Origin: Roseomonas sp. E05
GTDB lineage: Bacteria; Pseudomonadota; Alphaproteobacteria; Acetobacterales; Acetobacteraceae
Length of the DNA stretch: 64,000 bases
Assembly: GCF_030063475.1 (NCBI RefSeq)
Contig: NZ_JASIRT010000001.1
Coordinates: 124,001 to 188,000, forward strand
Reading direction: 5' to 3'
Positions within the stretch are counted from its first letter, which is position 1. Each line of letters starts with the position of its first letter. The notes beneath the pieces are model-generated. The model did not search any database and had not been told where the DNA came from. It saw only the letters and a program-made list of their open reading frames with translations. Positions 47,947-56,379 of this stretch are shown piece by piece. Both the position numbers and the translations under genes were made by a program.

Positions 47947-49017
47947 TCACCGCCGCCAGGCGAGCACCTCACCCGACGGTTCCACGATGGCCGCAGCCAC
48001 CGCCGCATGATCCGGTGAAAGCGCGCAGACCGGATCGGTGCGCGCCGCATCCCCGGTCAGTGCCAGGGCCTGGCAGCGGCAGCCGCCCCAGTCGATCTCG
48101 CGGCGGTCGCAACTCCGGCAGGGCTCAGGCATCCAGCCGGTGCCGCGGAAGCGGTTGAAGGCCTGGGAACCGTACCAGATGTCGGAAAGGCTATGTTCCG
48201 TGACGCGCTCGAAGCGCATTCCCGGGATGGTCTCGGCGGCGTGGCAGGGCAGCACGACGCCGCTGGGCGAGACGTTGAGGAAGCGCCGCCCCCAGCCGCC
48301 CATGCAGGCCTTGGGGCGGGTGGCGTGATAGTCGGGCGCCACGAAGTCGATCACCATGCGGCCTTCCAGCCTTTGCCGGGCCTGGGCGACGATGCGGCGG
48401 GACTCCTCCACCTGTGCCGGCGCCGGCATCAGCGCCGCACGGTTGCGCAGCGCCCAGCCGTGATATTGTGTGTGCGCGATCTCCAGCCGACCGGCGCCAA
48501 GCTGCTCGGCAAGCGCGATCATCTCCGCCACCGCGTCCAGGTTGCCCCGGTGCAGCACAGCATTGAGGGTGAGCGCCAGCCCGGCCTCGCGCACCTGCCC
48601 GGCGAGGGCGAGCTTGCGGGCATGGGCGCCCTGGAAATGCGCGATGCGGTCGGCGGCCTCGGCCTCGGCGTGCTGGATGCTGAGCTGGACATGGTTCAGC
48701 CCCGCCGCCGCCAGGGCGTCCAGCCGTGCGCGGTCCAGCAGCACGCCCGAGGTGATGAGGTTCGTATAGAGCCCCTCCTCCGCCGCCGTGGCGAGGATTT
48801 CCTCGAGATCGCGCCGCGCGGCGGGCTCGCCGCCGGAGAGGTGGAGTTGCAGCACGCCGAGCGCCGCCGCCTCGCGCATCACCCGCTGCCAGGTGGCGGT
48901 GTCCAGCTCGCCGGCGCGCTTCTCCAGCGCCACGGGGTTGGAGCAATAGGGGCAGCCGAGCGGGCAGCGGTGCGTCAGCTCCGCCAGGAGGCCGATCGGC
49001 GGCGGGATGGCGCTCAC
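47947..49017 (-). CDS. pqqE: PqqA peptide cyclase (radical SAM) PqqE
   Basis: The protein has 356 residues with a GTG start that overlaps pqqD by 4 bp. The radical-SAM cluster ligands are Cys18, Cys22 and Cys25 in RCPLGCPYC. Auxiliary Fe-S ligands are in the SPASM-type C-terminal part: [18 protein letters not shown] and the [19 protein letters not shown] group. With PqqD as chaperone it joins the Glu and Tyr side chains of PqqA, the first step of PQQ synthesis. It is the last gene of the pqq operon and is followed by family S copy S4. Confidence 0.96.
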   Translation of the reverse strand: MSAIPPPIGLLAELTHRCPLGCPYCSNPVALEKRAGELDTATWQRVMREAAALGVLQLHLSGGEPAARRDLEEILATAAEEGLYTNLITSGVLLDRARLDALAAAGLNHVQLSIQHAEAEAADRIAHFQGAHARKLALAGQVREAGLALTLNAVLHRGNLDAVAEMIALAEQLGAGRLEIAHTQYHGWALRNRAALMPAPAQVEESRRIVAQARQRLEGRMVIDFVAPDYHATRPKACMGGWGRRFLNVSPSGVVLPCHAAETIPGMRFERVTEHSLSDIWYGSQAFNRFRGTGWMPEPCRSCDRREIDWGGCRCQALALTGDAARTDPVCALSPDHAAVAAAIVEPSGEVLAWRR

Positions 49018-49277
49018 AACCGCACCAGTCCCTTGCGCTGCAGGTCTTCCAGCGCCTCCCGCACATCGGCGGCGATCTCCGCCACCGGCGCCTCGTATTC
49101 CCGCGCCAGCGCGGTGGCGATCTCGTCGATGCCGGTGCGGCCGTCCAGGCGGCTGAGGATGGCATGGGCGATCTCGTCCAGCACGACGACCCGCTCAGGC
49201 GCCAGCAGCACCCACTGGCCGCGCGCCGCGTCGTGCCGCAGGCGCACCTGCGGGGCGAGGCTGGGCACCGCGCTCAT
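49014..49277 (-). CDS. pqqD: PQQ biosynthesis peptide chaperone PqqD
   Basis: The protein has 87 residues, full length. It contains the RRE (RiPP recognition element) winged fold: [34 protein letters not shown] and a C-terminal helix ending [12 protein letters not shown]. It binds the PqqA peptide and hands it to PqqE. Start and stop overlap the neighbours (ATGA with pqqC, GTGA with pqqE), so the three are translated together. Confidence 0.95.
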   Translation of the reverse strand: MSAVPSLAPQVRLRHDAARGQWVLLAPERVVVLDEIAHAILSRLDGRTGIDEIATALAREYEAPVAEIAADVREALEDLQRKGLVRL

Positions 49278-50005
49278 TCCGGGCGGAAGCCGCCCGGCGG
49301 GATCAGCCCGGGCGCGACATAGGCGTGGTGCAGTGCGTCGAGCTGCGCCCAGAGCACGTCGCATTTGAAGCGCAGCGCCTCGAGCACCTGCTCCTGCTGC
49401 TCCGGGGTGCGCGCCTCGCGCTTGACGAAGTCCAGCGCGAAGTCGGAATCGCGCGGCGCCTGTTCCAGCCGATGGCTGAAATACTGCAGCGTCCGCGGGC
49501 TGATGAAGTCGTAGTGCCGCAGCATGCCCTCCACCCGCTCGGAGATGATGTTCGGCGAGAACAGCTCGGTCAGCGAGGAGGCGACGGCCTGCAGCAGCGG
49601 CATGTCGCGGACGTAGCGGACATAGGCGTCCACGGCGAAGCGGGTGGCCGGCAGGATGCCGCGCCCGGCCTCGACATCGGCGCGGTCGAGGCCGAGTCCG
49701 TCGGTCAGCACCAGCCAGCGGGCGATGCCGCCGGCACCGGGCTCCGTGCCGTCATGGTCCTCCAGGCGGCGGCGCCATTCGCGGCGCAGCGCCGGGTCCT
49801 CCACGCGGGACATGAAGGCGGCGTCCTTCAGCGGGATGCGGCTCTGGTAGTAGTAGCGGTTCAGCGCCCAGGCCTGCACCTGGCCGCGGTTGAGCTGCCC
49901 GTCATGCAGCAGGCGATGGAAGGGGTGCAGGTTGTGGTAGCGCTCGGCGCCGATCCGGCGCAGCGCGGCTTCGAGTTCGTCGGGCGAAAGCAGGCGGCTC
50001 ACCAT
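49274..50005 (-). CDS. pqqC: Pyrroloquinoline-quinone synthase PqqC
   Basis: The protein has 243 residues. Conserved parts are YHNLHPFHRLLHDGQLNRGQVQAWALNRYYYQ (motif YHxxHPFHxLL), IPLKDAAFMSR, and the helix around HYDFISPRTLQYFSHRL. PqqC is a cofactor-free oxidase that performs the final ring closure and eight-electron oxidation to PQQ. The His and Tyr residues of the active site are present. It is the third gene of the pqqABCDE order, overlapping pqqB by about 7 bp and pqqD by 4 bp. Confidence 0.96.
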   Translation of the reverse strand: MVSRLLSPDELEAALRRIGAERYHNLHPFHRLLHDGQLNRGQVQAWALNRYYYQSRIPLKDAAFMSRVEDPALRREWRRRLEDHDGTEPGAGGIARWLVLTDGLGLDRADVEAGRGILPATRFAVDAYVRYVRDMPLLQAVASSLTELFSPNIISERVEGMLRHYDFISPRTLQYFSHRLEQAPRDSDFALDFVKREARTPEQQEQVLEALRFKCDVLWAQLDALHHAYVAPGLIPPGGFRPE

Positions 50006-50886
50006 GTCAGTTCCAGGCCATCCTCGGCCACCTCCCAGCCGGCGGCCTCGGCATGCTGCCGCGCCTCCGAGCCGTCCATCAGCAGCGGGTTGGTGTTGTT
50101 GATGTGCACGAGCACCCGGCGCTCCACGCCGAGCCATGCCAACGCGGCCAGCGAGCCATCGGTGCCGGAGAGCGGCTGGTGGCCCATGCGGCGCCCGGTC
50201 TTCTCGCCGACGCCGGCCTCGCACAACTCGTCATCGGTCCAGACGGTGCCGTCGAAGAGCAGCAGCGCCGCGCCCTCGATCCGGCTGCGCAGTTCCGGCG
50301 TCACCTGATGGCAGCCGGGGATGTAGTAGGCGCGCCGCCCCTCGGGGCTGGTGAGTTCGACGGCCACCGTATCCTCCGCCGCCCCCGCCTCGTGCTCCAG
50401 GTAGAGCGGCGCCTTGCCGGGCACGGCGAAGAGGCGCAGCCGCAGGCCGGGCAGGCTCCATTCCTCCTCCAGATGCAGGGCCTCGCGGCGGACATGGCGC
50501 CGGTCCAGCGCGCCGAAGATGCTGTTGCGGTCCAGGACACGCAGCACGCGCGGCGTGGCGCGCAGGGCCAGCGGCTGGCGCTCACGGAGCGACAGCAGGC
50601 CGCCCACGTGATCCACCTCCCCGCTGGTCAGCAGCACCGCCATGATGGGGCTGTCGCGCGGGCCGCGGCGGGGGTGCAGGGCGGGCGTCGCGGCGATCTG
50701 CCGCAAGATGTCCGGCGAGGCATTGATCAGCAGCCATTCGCCATTCGCCAGTTCCACCGCGAGGGAGGACTGGGTGCGCGGCCGCAGGCGCGGATCACCC
50801 TCCCGGACGAGGCGGCAGTTGCCACATGCGCAGTTCCATTGCGGGAATCCGCCACCTGCCGCCGCTCCCAGGACGATGAACCGCAT
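49999..50886 (-). CDS. pqqB: PQQ biosynthesis protein PqqB (metallo-beta-lactamase fold)
   Basis: The protein has 295 residues. It starts MRFIVLGAAAGGGFPQWNC with the following Cys-x-Cys-x-x-Cys-type zinc site (CACGNCR). The metallo-beta-lactamase-type metal region is VLLTSGEVDHVGGLLSLRE and YYIPGCHQVTPELR, with a conserved HINNTNPLL. PqqB is thought to hydroxylate the cross-linked Tyr during PQQ assembly. It follows pqqA by 12 bp. Confidence 0.96.
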   Translation of the reverse strand: MRFIVLGAAAGGGFPQWNCACGNCRLVREGDPRLRPRTQSSLAVELANGEWLLINASPDILRQIAATPALHPRRGPRDSPIMAVLLTSGEVDHVGGLLSLRERQPLALRATPRVLRVLDRNSIFGALDRRHVRREALHLEEEWSLPGLRLRLFAVPGKAPLYLEHEAGAAEDTVAVELTSPEGRRAYYIPGCHQVTPELRSRIEGAALLLFDGTVWTDDELCEAGVGEKTGRRMGHQPLSGTDGSLAALAWLGVERRVLVHINNTNPLLMDGSEARQHAEAAGWEVAEDGLELTW

Positions 50887-50898
50887 CCCCCGCCACGA

Positions 50899-50976
50899 TC
50901 ACTCGGCGCTGGCGTAGGAGTTGATTTCCATGCCCGTGCAGATCTCGACCATTCGCGGCTTGTTCCAACGCTTCAT
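50899..50976 (-). CDS. pqqA: PQQ precursor peptide PqqA
   Basis: The 25-residue peptide MKRWNKPRMVEICTGMEINS plus YASAE contains the two residues that become PQQ: Glu17 and Tyr21 (motif ExxxY). AGGAG lies seven bases before the ATG. The operon order from this gene is pqqA-pqqB-pqqC-pqqD-pqqE, all leftward. Its small size and high expected expression ratio to the enzymes are typical. Confidence 0.96.
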   Translation of the reverse strand: MKRWNKPRMVEICTGMEINSYASAE

Positions 50977-51203
50977 GCGGCATCTCCTGCGCAGTTTCGG
51001 GCTTGGTCGGCCCAACGAGGAAACGCCCGCGCGGCGCAGGCGGTTGCCGGGCGGCGCATCCATCACGGGGGGGTGACGCGCCCTGATCCGGCCCAGTCCG
51101 CGCATCGCCCCGCGCATCGCATGGCTTGGCGCCACGTTGTAGAATGGTTGCCAGGCTGTCGCGCGGCTGTCGCATGGCAGGCCCGGCCGGAGGTTCCGTC
51201 GGC

Positions 51204-51899
51204 ATGCAGATACCGGCACCAGGTCAGTTGCCGAGCGGGCTCAGGGTCTATGCGATCGGTGACGTGCATGGCTGCGCGCCGCGACTCGGCGCCCTGCACG
51301 CGGCCATCGCGGCCGACTGGGCGGCGCGGCCGGCTGCGCGCTGTGCCGTCGTGCATCTCGGCGACTACGTGGACCGTGGCCCGGGCAGTGCCGCCGTCCT
51401 GGAGCGGCTCTGCGGCCCCGGCCCGATGCCGGGTGCGGAGATGGTGCTCCTGCGCGGCAACCACGAGGCCATGATGATGGGCAGCCTGGCCGCCGGCCCC
51501 GGCACCGCGGCGGAGGACCTCTGGCTGTGGAACGGCGGCGACGCCACCCTGGCCAGCTACGGCGCGAAGGACGCCGGCTTCACCCCGCCCGCCGCGCATC
51601 GGGCCCTGCTGGAGCGGACCGCGCTCACCTGGCAGGCCGGCAGCTACTTCTTCGTGCATGCGGGCATCGACCCGCGCCGTCCGCTGGAGGCCCAGCGCAG
51701 CCAGGACCTGCTCTGGATCCGGGAGCCCTTCCTCTCCTGGCCGCGCCCGCTGCCGATGATCGTGGTGCATGGCCACACCCCTTGCCGTGTGCCTGAGCTG
51801 CGCAGCAACCGCATCGGCATCGACACCGGCGCGGTCGCCGGCGGGCCGCTCACCTGCCTCGTGCTGGAGGGGAAGCAGCTGCGCTTCCTGCACGCCTGA
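51204..51899 (+). CDS. Metallophosphoesterase, PPP-type serine/threonine phosphatase-like
   Basis: The protein has 231 residues from the ATG at 51204 (GGAGG ten bases upstream). The three metal-binding motifs of PPP enzymes are intact: GDVHG (19-23), GDYVDRG (53-59) and GNHE (85-88); FFVHAGIDP and VVHGHTP supply later His ligands. Bacterial relatives dephosphorylate proteins or hydrolyse Ap4A. It diverges from pqqA across 227 bp and is followed 62 bp later by hldE. Confidence 0.9.
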   Translation: MQIPAPGQLPSGLRVYAIGDVHGCAPRLGALHAAIAADWAARPAARCAVVHLGDYVDRGPGSAAVLERLCGPGPMPGAEMVLLRGNHEAMMMGSLAAGPGTAAEDLWLWNGGDATLASYGAKDAGFTPPAAHRALLERTALTWQAGSYFFVHAGIDPRRPLEAQRSQDLLWIREPFLSWPRPLPMIVVHGHTPCRVPELRSNRIGIDTGAVAGGPLTCLVLEGKQLRFLHA

Positions 51900-51961
51900 G
51901 CGGCGCCCGGCGAGCAGGGCGCCTTGCGCGTCCTGGCAAGGCTGCGCTAGGCACCTTGCCG

Positions 51962-53521
51962 ATGCAAGGCCCCGTGCCCCCCTCGGCGGCTCCCGCCAGC
52001 CCCTCCGACGCTTCTCCCGCCAGCGGCCCGCCGGCCGGGGGCGCCACCTCGCATGCCGCCACGCCGCCGGCCATCAACCCCGACCTGATCGAGGGCGTCC
52101 GGCAGCTCAAGCGCGGCACGGTCCTGGTGGTCGGCGACGCCATGCTCGACCGCTACGTCTATGGCCATGTCAACCGGATCAGCCCCGAGGCGCCGGTGCC
52201 GGTGCTGGCGGTGGAGCGCGAGCTGGCCATGCCGGGCGGCGCCGGCAATGTGGTGCGCAACCTCACGGCGCTCGGCACGGCGGTCGCCTTCCTCTCGGTG
52301 GTGGGGGACGACCAGGCCGGGAGCGACCTGACCGGCCTGATCGGCGGCCAGCCCGGCGTGGAGCCCTGGCTGCTGGTGCAGGGTGGCCGCGCCACCACCA
52401 CCAAGACGCGCTTCATCGCCAGCGGCCAGCAGATGCTGCGGGCGGACCACGAGATCATCCGCCCCATCCACCAGCGGCTGGCCGACCGGCTGGTGCGCAT
52501 CGCCACCGACACGGTGGCGGCCACCAGCGTCATGGTGCTCTCCGACTACCGGAAGGGCGTGCTGGCCGGCGACACGCCGGAGCGGCTGATCGCCGCCGCC
52601 AAGGCGGCCGGCCGCCGGGTCCTGGTGGACCCGAAGGGGCGCGATTTCTCCCGCTATGCCGGCGCCGACGTCATCACGCCGAACCGCGCCGAGCTGGCGC
52701 TCGCCAGCGGCATGCCGGTGGAGACCGAGGCGGACATCGCCGCCGCCGCCCGCGCCCTGCAGCAGCGGCACGGCTTCGGCGCCGTGCTGGTCACCCGCAG
52801 CGAGGACGGCATGACCCTCCTCGAGGGCGACGATCTGCACCACTTCCCGGCCGAGGCGCCGGAGGTGCATGACGTCTCCGGCGCCGGGGACACGGTGGTC
52901 GCGGTGCTGGCGGCCGGCTATGCCGCCGGGCTGCCGCTGCCGCTCGCCGCGCGGCTCTCCAACATCGCCGCCGGCATCGTGGTCGGCAAGGTCGGTACGG
53001 CGGTCGCCCGCGAGGCGGACCTGCTGGAGGCCCTGACCCCCGAGCGCGGCGCCCTGCGCAAGGTGGTGCGCCGCGCCGCCGCGGCCGAGCAGGTGGAGCG
53101 CTGGCGCCAGCGCGGCTACCGCGTCGGCTTCACCAATGGCTGCTTCGACCTGCTGCACCCCGGCCATGTGCACCTGCTGGAGCAGGCGCGCACCTGGTGC
53201 GACCGGCTGGTGGTGGGGGTGAACGCCGATTCCTCGGTCGCCCGGCTGAAGGGCCCGACGCGGCCGATCCAGCCCGAGGCGGCGCGCGCCGCCGTGCTGG
53301 CCTCCCTCGCCACCGTGGACCTGGTGACGATCTTCGAGGAGGACACCCCGGTCGAGCTGATCCGCCTGCTCCGTCCCGACGTGCTGGTGAAGGGCGCCGA
53401 TTACACGGTGGACCAGGTGGTGGGCGCCGACCTGCTGCAGGAATGGGGCGGCGTGGTGAAGCTGGCCGAGCTGCTGCCCGGCAATTCCACCACCGCCACC
53501 GTGGCGCGGCTGCGGGGCTGA
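51962..53521 (+). CDS. hldE: Bifunctional heptose 7-phosphate kinase / heptose 1-phosphate adenylyltransferase
   Basis: The protein has 519 residues from the ATG at 51962 (a TTG two codons earlier is possible). The first 40 residues are Pro/Ala/Ser-rich and unlike other HldE proteins. Residues 43-345 are a PfkB-type sugar kinase: GGAGNVVRNLTALG and the catalytic VSGAGDTVVAVLAAG. Residues 385-519 are the nucleotidyltransferase: FTNGCFDLLHPGHVHLLEQA with the HxGH motif and LVVGVNADSSV. It makes ADP-heptose for the LPS inner core. dgt follows 5 bp downstream, so the two are probably co-transcribed. Confidence 0.95.
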   Translation: MQGPVPPSAAPASPSDASPASGPPAGGATSHAATPPAINPDLIEGVRQLKRGTVLVVGDAMLDRYVYGHVNRISPEAPVPVLAVERELAMPGGAGNVVRNLTALGTAVAFLSVVGDDQAGSDLTGLIGGQPGVEPWLLVQGGRATTTKTRFIASGQQMLRADHEIIRPIHQRLADRLVRIATDTVAATSVMVLSDYRKGVLAGDTPERLIAAAKAAGRRVLVDPKGRDFSRYAGADVITPNRAELALASGMPVETEADIAAAARALQQRHGFGAVLVTRSEDGMTLLEGDDLHHFPAEAPEVHDVSGAGDTVVAVLAAGYAAGLPLPLAARLSNIAAGIVVGKVGTAVAREADLLEALTPERGALRKVVRRAAAAEQVERWRQRGYRVGFTNGCFDLLHPGHVHLLEQARTWCDRLVVGVNADSSVARLKGPTRPIQPEAARAAVLASLATVDLVTIFEEDTPVELIRLLRPDVLVKGADYTVDQVVGADLLQEWGGVVKLAELLPGNSTTATVARLRG

Positions 53522-53526
53522 GCCGG

Positions 53527-54843
53527 ATGATGCGCTGGGAGACGCTGTTCGAGACGCGGCGTTTCCTCGACGAGCGGCCGAAGCAGGCGCTCAACCGCAA
53601 CGCCTACCAGATCGACCAGGATCGCATCGTCTTCAGCCGCCCCTTCCGCCGGCTGCAGCAGAAGACGCAGGTCCATCCCCTCCCCTTCAACGCGCATATC
53701 CGCAACCGCCTGCTGCACACGCTGGAGGTGGCCTCGGTCGGCCGCTCGCTGGGCTACAGCGTCGGCACGCTGCTGGCCGAGGAACTGCGCGCGGCGGAGC
53801 ACACGCCGGACGACCTCGGCTACCTCGTGCAGGCGGTCTGCCTGGCGCATGACATCGGCAACCCGCCCTTCGGCCATGCCGGCGAGGAGGTGATCGCCAC
53901 CTTCATGGGGCATTGGCTGGACACGGTGGGGCGCGCCAGCGGGCTCGACCTCGATGACGACCTGCGCCACTTCGACGGCAATGCCCAGGGCTTCCGCATC
54001 CTGACGCGGGCCGACGGCTACCGCGAGCGGGGCGGCCTCAAGCTGACCTATGCCAGCCTCGGCGCCTTCGTGAAGTATCCCTGGGGCGGCGCCGACCCGC
54101 GCGCCGTCCGCGACGGGCGGCCAGGCGTCAAGTTCAACCACTTCGCCACCGAATCCGCGGCCTTCGCCCAGGTGAAAGCGGCCTGTGGCCTTGCAGGCGA
54201 GCACCCGCGCCACCCGGCCGTCTGGCTGATGGAGGCGGCGGACGACATCACCTACGGCCTGGCCGACCTGGAGGACGCCGTCGAGCTGGAGATGGTGCCC
54301 TACGCGACCTACGAGGCGCTGGTGGCGCCCCTGGCCGGCGCCACCGCCGAGCGGCTGGCGCGCGAGGATACCGAGGTGCAGAAGGTGGCGCTGCTGCGCT
54401 CCCGCGCCATCGGGCGGCTGATCGAGGGGGTCGCCAAGGCCTTTTGCGACCATCATGCGGCGATCATGGCCGGCGCGCTGCCGGCCGGCCAGTCGCTGAT
54501 CCGGCTCTGCGACCCGGCGCTGCGCACCGCCTTCGCCGCCGTGCAGCGCAAGAACCACGACGCGCTCTATTTCCACAGCCGCAAGATCGAGTTCGAGATC
54601 GGCGCGCGGGACGTGCTGGAGAAGACCCTCACGGTCTTCCTCGAAGCCTGCCTCGCCTACGCCCGCAGCGGTGGCGCGGCCGGGGCGGAACTGCGGCCGC
54701 GCCAGGCCCTCTCCCTCATGCAGGACTACCACCCGAAGCAGGGCTACACGGCCAGCGAGACGATCCGCTGCGCGGTCGATTTCGTCGCCGGCATGACCGA
54801 CAACTACGCCGCCTACCTCGCCGCCCGGCTGCGCGGGCTCTGA
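53527..54843 (+). CDS. dgt: Deoxyguanosinetriphosphate triphosphohydrolase-like protein
   Basis: The protein has 438 residues. HD-superfamily metal ligands are visible: His in NRLLHTLEVASVGRSLG, the HD pair in CLAHDIGNPPFGHAGEE, and a later Asp in WLMEAADDITYGLADLEDAVE. RIVFSRPFRRLQQKTQVHPL is typical of the dNTPase family. It hydrolyses dGTP (or dNTPs) to nucleoside and triphosphate and so helps control dNTP pools. Two tandem ATGs mark the start 5 bp after hldE. A family R half-element follows the stop. Confidence 0.93.
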   Translation: MMRWETLFETRRFLDERPKQALNRNAYQIDQDRIVFSRPFRRLQQKTQVHPLPFNAHIRNRLLHTLEVASVGRSLGYSVGTLLAEELRAAEHTPDDLGYLVQAVCLAHDIGNPPFGHAGEEVIATFMGHWLDTVGRASGLDLDDDLRHFDGNAQGFRILTRADGYRERGGLKLTYASLGAFVKYPWGGADPRAVRDGRPGVKFNHFATESAAFAQVKAACGLAGEHPRHPAVWLMEAADDITYGLADLEDAVELEMVPYATYEALVAPLAGATAERLAREDTEVQKVALLRSRAIGRLIEGVAKAFCDHHAAIMAGALPAGQSLIRLCDPALRTAFAAVQRKNHDALYFHSRKIEFEIGARDVLEKTLTVFLEACLAYARSGGAAGAELRPRQALSLMQDYHPKQGYTASETIRCAVDFVAGMTDNYAAYLAARLRGL

Positions 54844-54863
54844 CGCGGCGGGAGAAAAGCCCA

Positions 54864-54915
54864 GGGGAAGGAATTCCCCCGGACCCCCCTTCTTTTTTCT
54901 GCCCGTTTTCCGCTG
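54864..54915. repeat. Family R repeat, copy R6 (left half only)
   Basis: GGGGAAGGAATTCCCCC (54864-54880), GGACCCCCC and a T-rich tract TTCTTTTTTCT start 20 bp after the dgt stop. The matching right end is missing; the next 10 bases reach the stop of the convergent gene at 54923. It is a truncated copy. Confidence 0.75.
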
Positions 54916-54922
54916 GCCCGGC

Positions 54923-55270
54923 TCAGTTGGCGCTGCTCGGCCGCTGCTTCAGGCTCGGATCCGTGGTCGGCGGCTGCACCTCGCGCAGGCCGAGCGTCGG
55001 CGCCTCGGTGGTGGTGCCCGAGGGTGTGGCCGGCTGGCTGCCAGGGCGGGCCGGCTGGGTGGCGGCATTGCCGGCGGTGCCGGTGCGCGGTGCGTCCATG
55101 CGGCCGGCATTGTTGGCCACGCCGCCCTGCGCCTCGGGCCCGCGCAGGGCCTCGCCGTCGCTCAGGCCGGGCGTCGTGCCCAGCGGGTTCTGCGCCAGCG
55201 CGGCGCCACTGCCGGCAAGAAGGGCAACGGCGGCCAGCGGCAGCAGGTGGATACGGGTCCAACGGTTCAT
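54923..55270 (-). CDS. Short exported protein, paralogue of the next gene's C-terminal domain
   Basis: The protein has 115 residues. Residues 1-26 are a signal peptide (LLPLAAVALLAGSGAALAQ). The mature part is polar and Gly/Pro/Thr-rich, with LGTTPGLSDGEALRGPEAQ, GGVANNAGRMDAPRTGTAGN and the end REVQPPTTDPSLKQRPSSAN. It aligns over its whole mature length with the last 90 residues of the gene at 55327-56151. No known domain is recognised. It is leftward and is the last gene before the dgt convergence, with R6 at its 3' end. Confidence 0.75.
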   Translation of the reverse strand: MNRWTRIHLLPLAAVALLAGSGAALAQNPLGTTPGLSDGEALRGPEAQGGVANNAGRMDAPRTGTAGNAATQPARPGSQPATPSGTTTEAPTLGLREVQPPTTDPSLKQRPSSAN

Positions 55271-55326
55271 GGCTTTCTTCCTCCTGAGGCTTCCGGGCAG
55301 TGCGGCTGCGGACCGGCCCGCCCTGC

Positions 55327-56151
55327 TCACCTGGCGCTGCTCGGGCGCTCCTGCAGGCTGGGGCTGGTAGTCGGCGGCGCCACCTGCCGGGTGCCGAGGG
55401 AAGGCGCCTCGGTGACGTTCCCCGTGGGCGAGCCCGGGGAAATCTGCCGCCCCTGGCCTTCCGGCACGCTGGCGCCATTGCCGGCCGTGCCCGTCCGCGG
55501 GCCCGGAATGCGGCCGCTGTTGTTGCCGGTCCCGCCCTGCGCCTCGGGGCCCTTCAGCGTCGCGCCGCGGTCGGTCACGCCCGGCTCGGTGCCGAGCGCG
55601 TTCTGCGCCAGCAGCAGCCGGCCGCTGTCGGAGCGCTGGTCCGGCCGGCGCGGCTCCGGCCTGGCCTCGGGCGCGGTGCCTTCCGTGGCGCGGTCCGTGG
55701 CGCGGCCGGCAGCCGTGCCGGGCGGGTTTCCGGGCGTGCCGTCGCTCTGGCCGGGATAGGCGCCGGACTGGTTGGTACCGGCCGCGCGGTCCAGGGAACG
55801 GGTCGCCTCGGTGCCCGGCGGGTCCCCGGCCTTGCCCTCACCCTTCTCGTTGCCGGGATAGGCGCCCGAGACATTCGTGCCCGCCGCGCGGTCCAGCGCC
55901 CGCGTGGCCGCGGTGCCGGGCGGGTTGCCGGGCGTGCCATCGCCCTGGCTCGGATAGGCGCCGGAGACGTTGCTGCCGGCGGCGCGGTCCAGCGCACGGG
56001 TCGCCTCATTGTTCTGCAGCGTCTGCTGGCTTTGCGATCCATCATGCTGCGGCCGGGTGGTCGGCTGCCCCTGGGCGAGGGCGCCGGTGGCGCAGGTCAG
56101 GAGCCCGGCAGCCGCCAGCGGCAGCAGGCGAGCGGTCGATGAGCGGGACAT
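55327..56151 (-). CDS. Exported repeat protein with three ~35-residue tandem repeats
   Basis: The protein has 274 residues. Residues 1-26 are a signal peptide (LLPLAAAGLLTCATGALAQ). Residues 45-160 contain three near-perfect repeats with the consensus ATRxLDRAAGTNxSGAYPG plus a Gly/Pro-rich spacer ending in PPGTA. The last 90 residues (LGTEPGVTDRGATLKGPEAQ onward) are paralogous to the neighbouring 115-residue protein, with near-identical ends (PPTTSPSLQERPSSAR). The content is low-complexity and probably unfolded. The family is unknown; the pair looks like a gene duplication with repeat expansion. Confidence 0.8.
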   Translation of the reverse strand: MSRSSTARLLPLAAAGLLTCATGALAQGQPTTRPQHDGSQSQQTLQNNEATRALDRAAGSNVSGAYPSQGDGTPGNPPGTAATRALDRAAGTNVSGAYPGNEKGEGKAGDPPGTEATRSLDRAAGTNQSGAYPGQSDGTPGNPPGTAAGRATDRATEGTAPEARPEPRRPDQRSDSGRLLLAQNALGTEPGVTDRGATLKGPEAQGGTGNNSGRIPGPRTGTAGNGASVPEGQGRQISPGSPTGNVTEAPSLGTRQVAPPTTSPSLQERPSSAR

Positions 56152-56379
56152 GGCTTTCTCCTCCGGATGCTCCAGGGCGCGCCCTGCGCGCCGCTTGCCG
56201 GAAGGAACCGCCCTGCATCGCCGCGGTTGCGGTGCAGGAAAGGCCGCCATCGCGCGGGGGCGGCGGATTTGCCCGCGGATTTGCCCGCCTGCGCCTTTGA
56301 CCGCGCGGCTCCTTTGCGGCACTGTCGTCCCTTCCGCCGAAGGCCGCGCGAAGGGCGCGGCCCGCGGAACCCACGGAGA

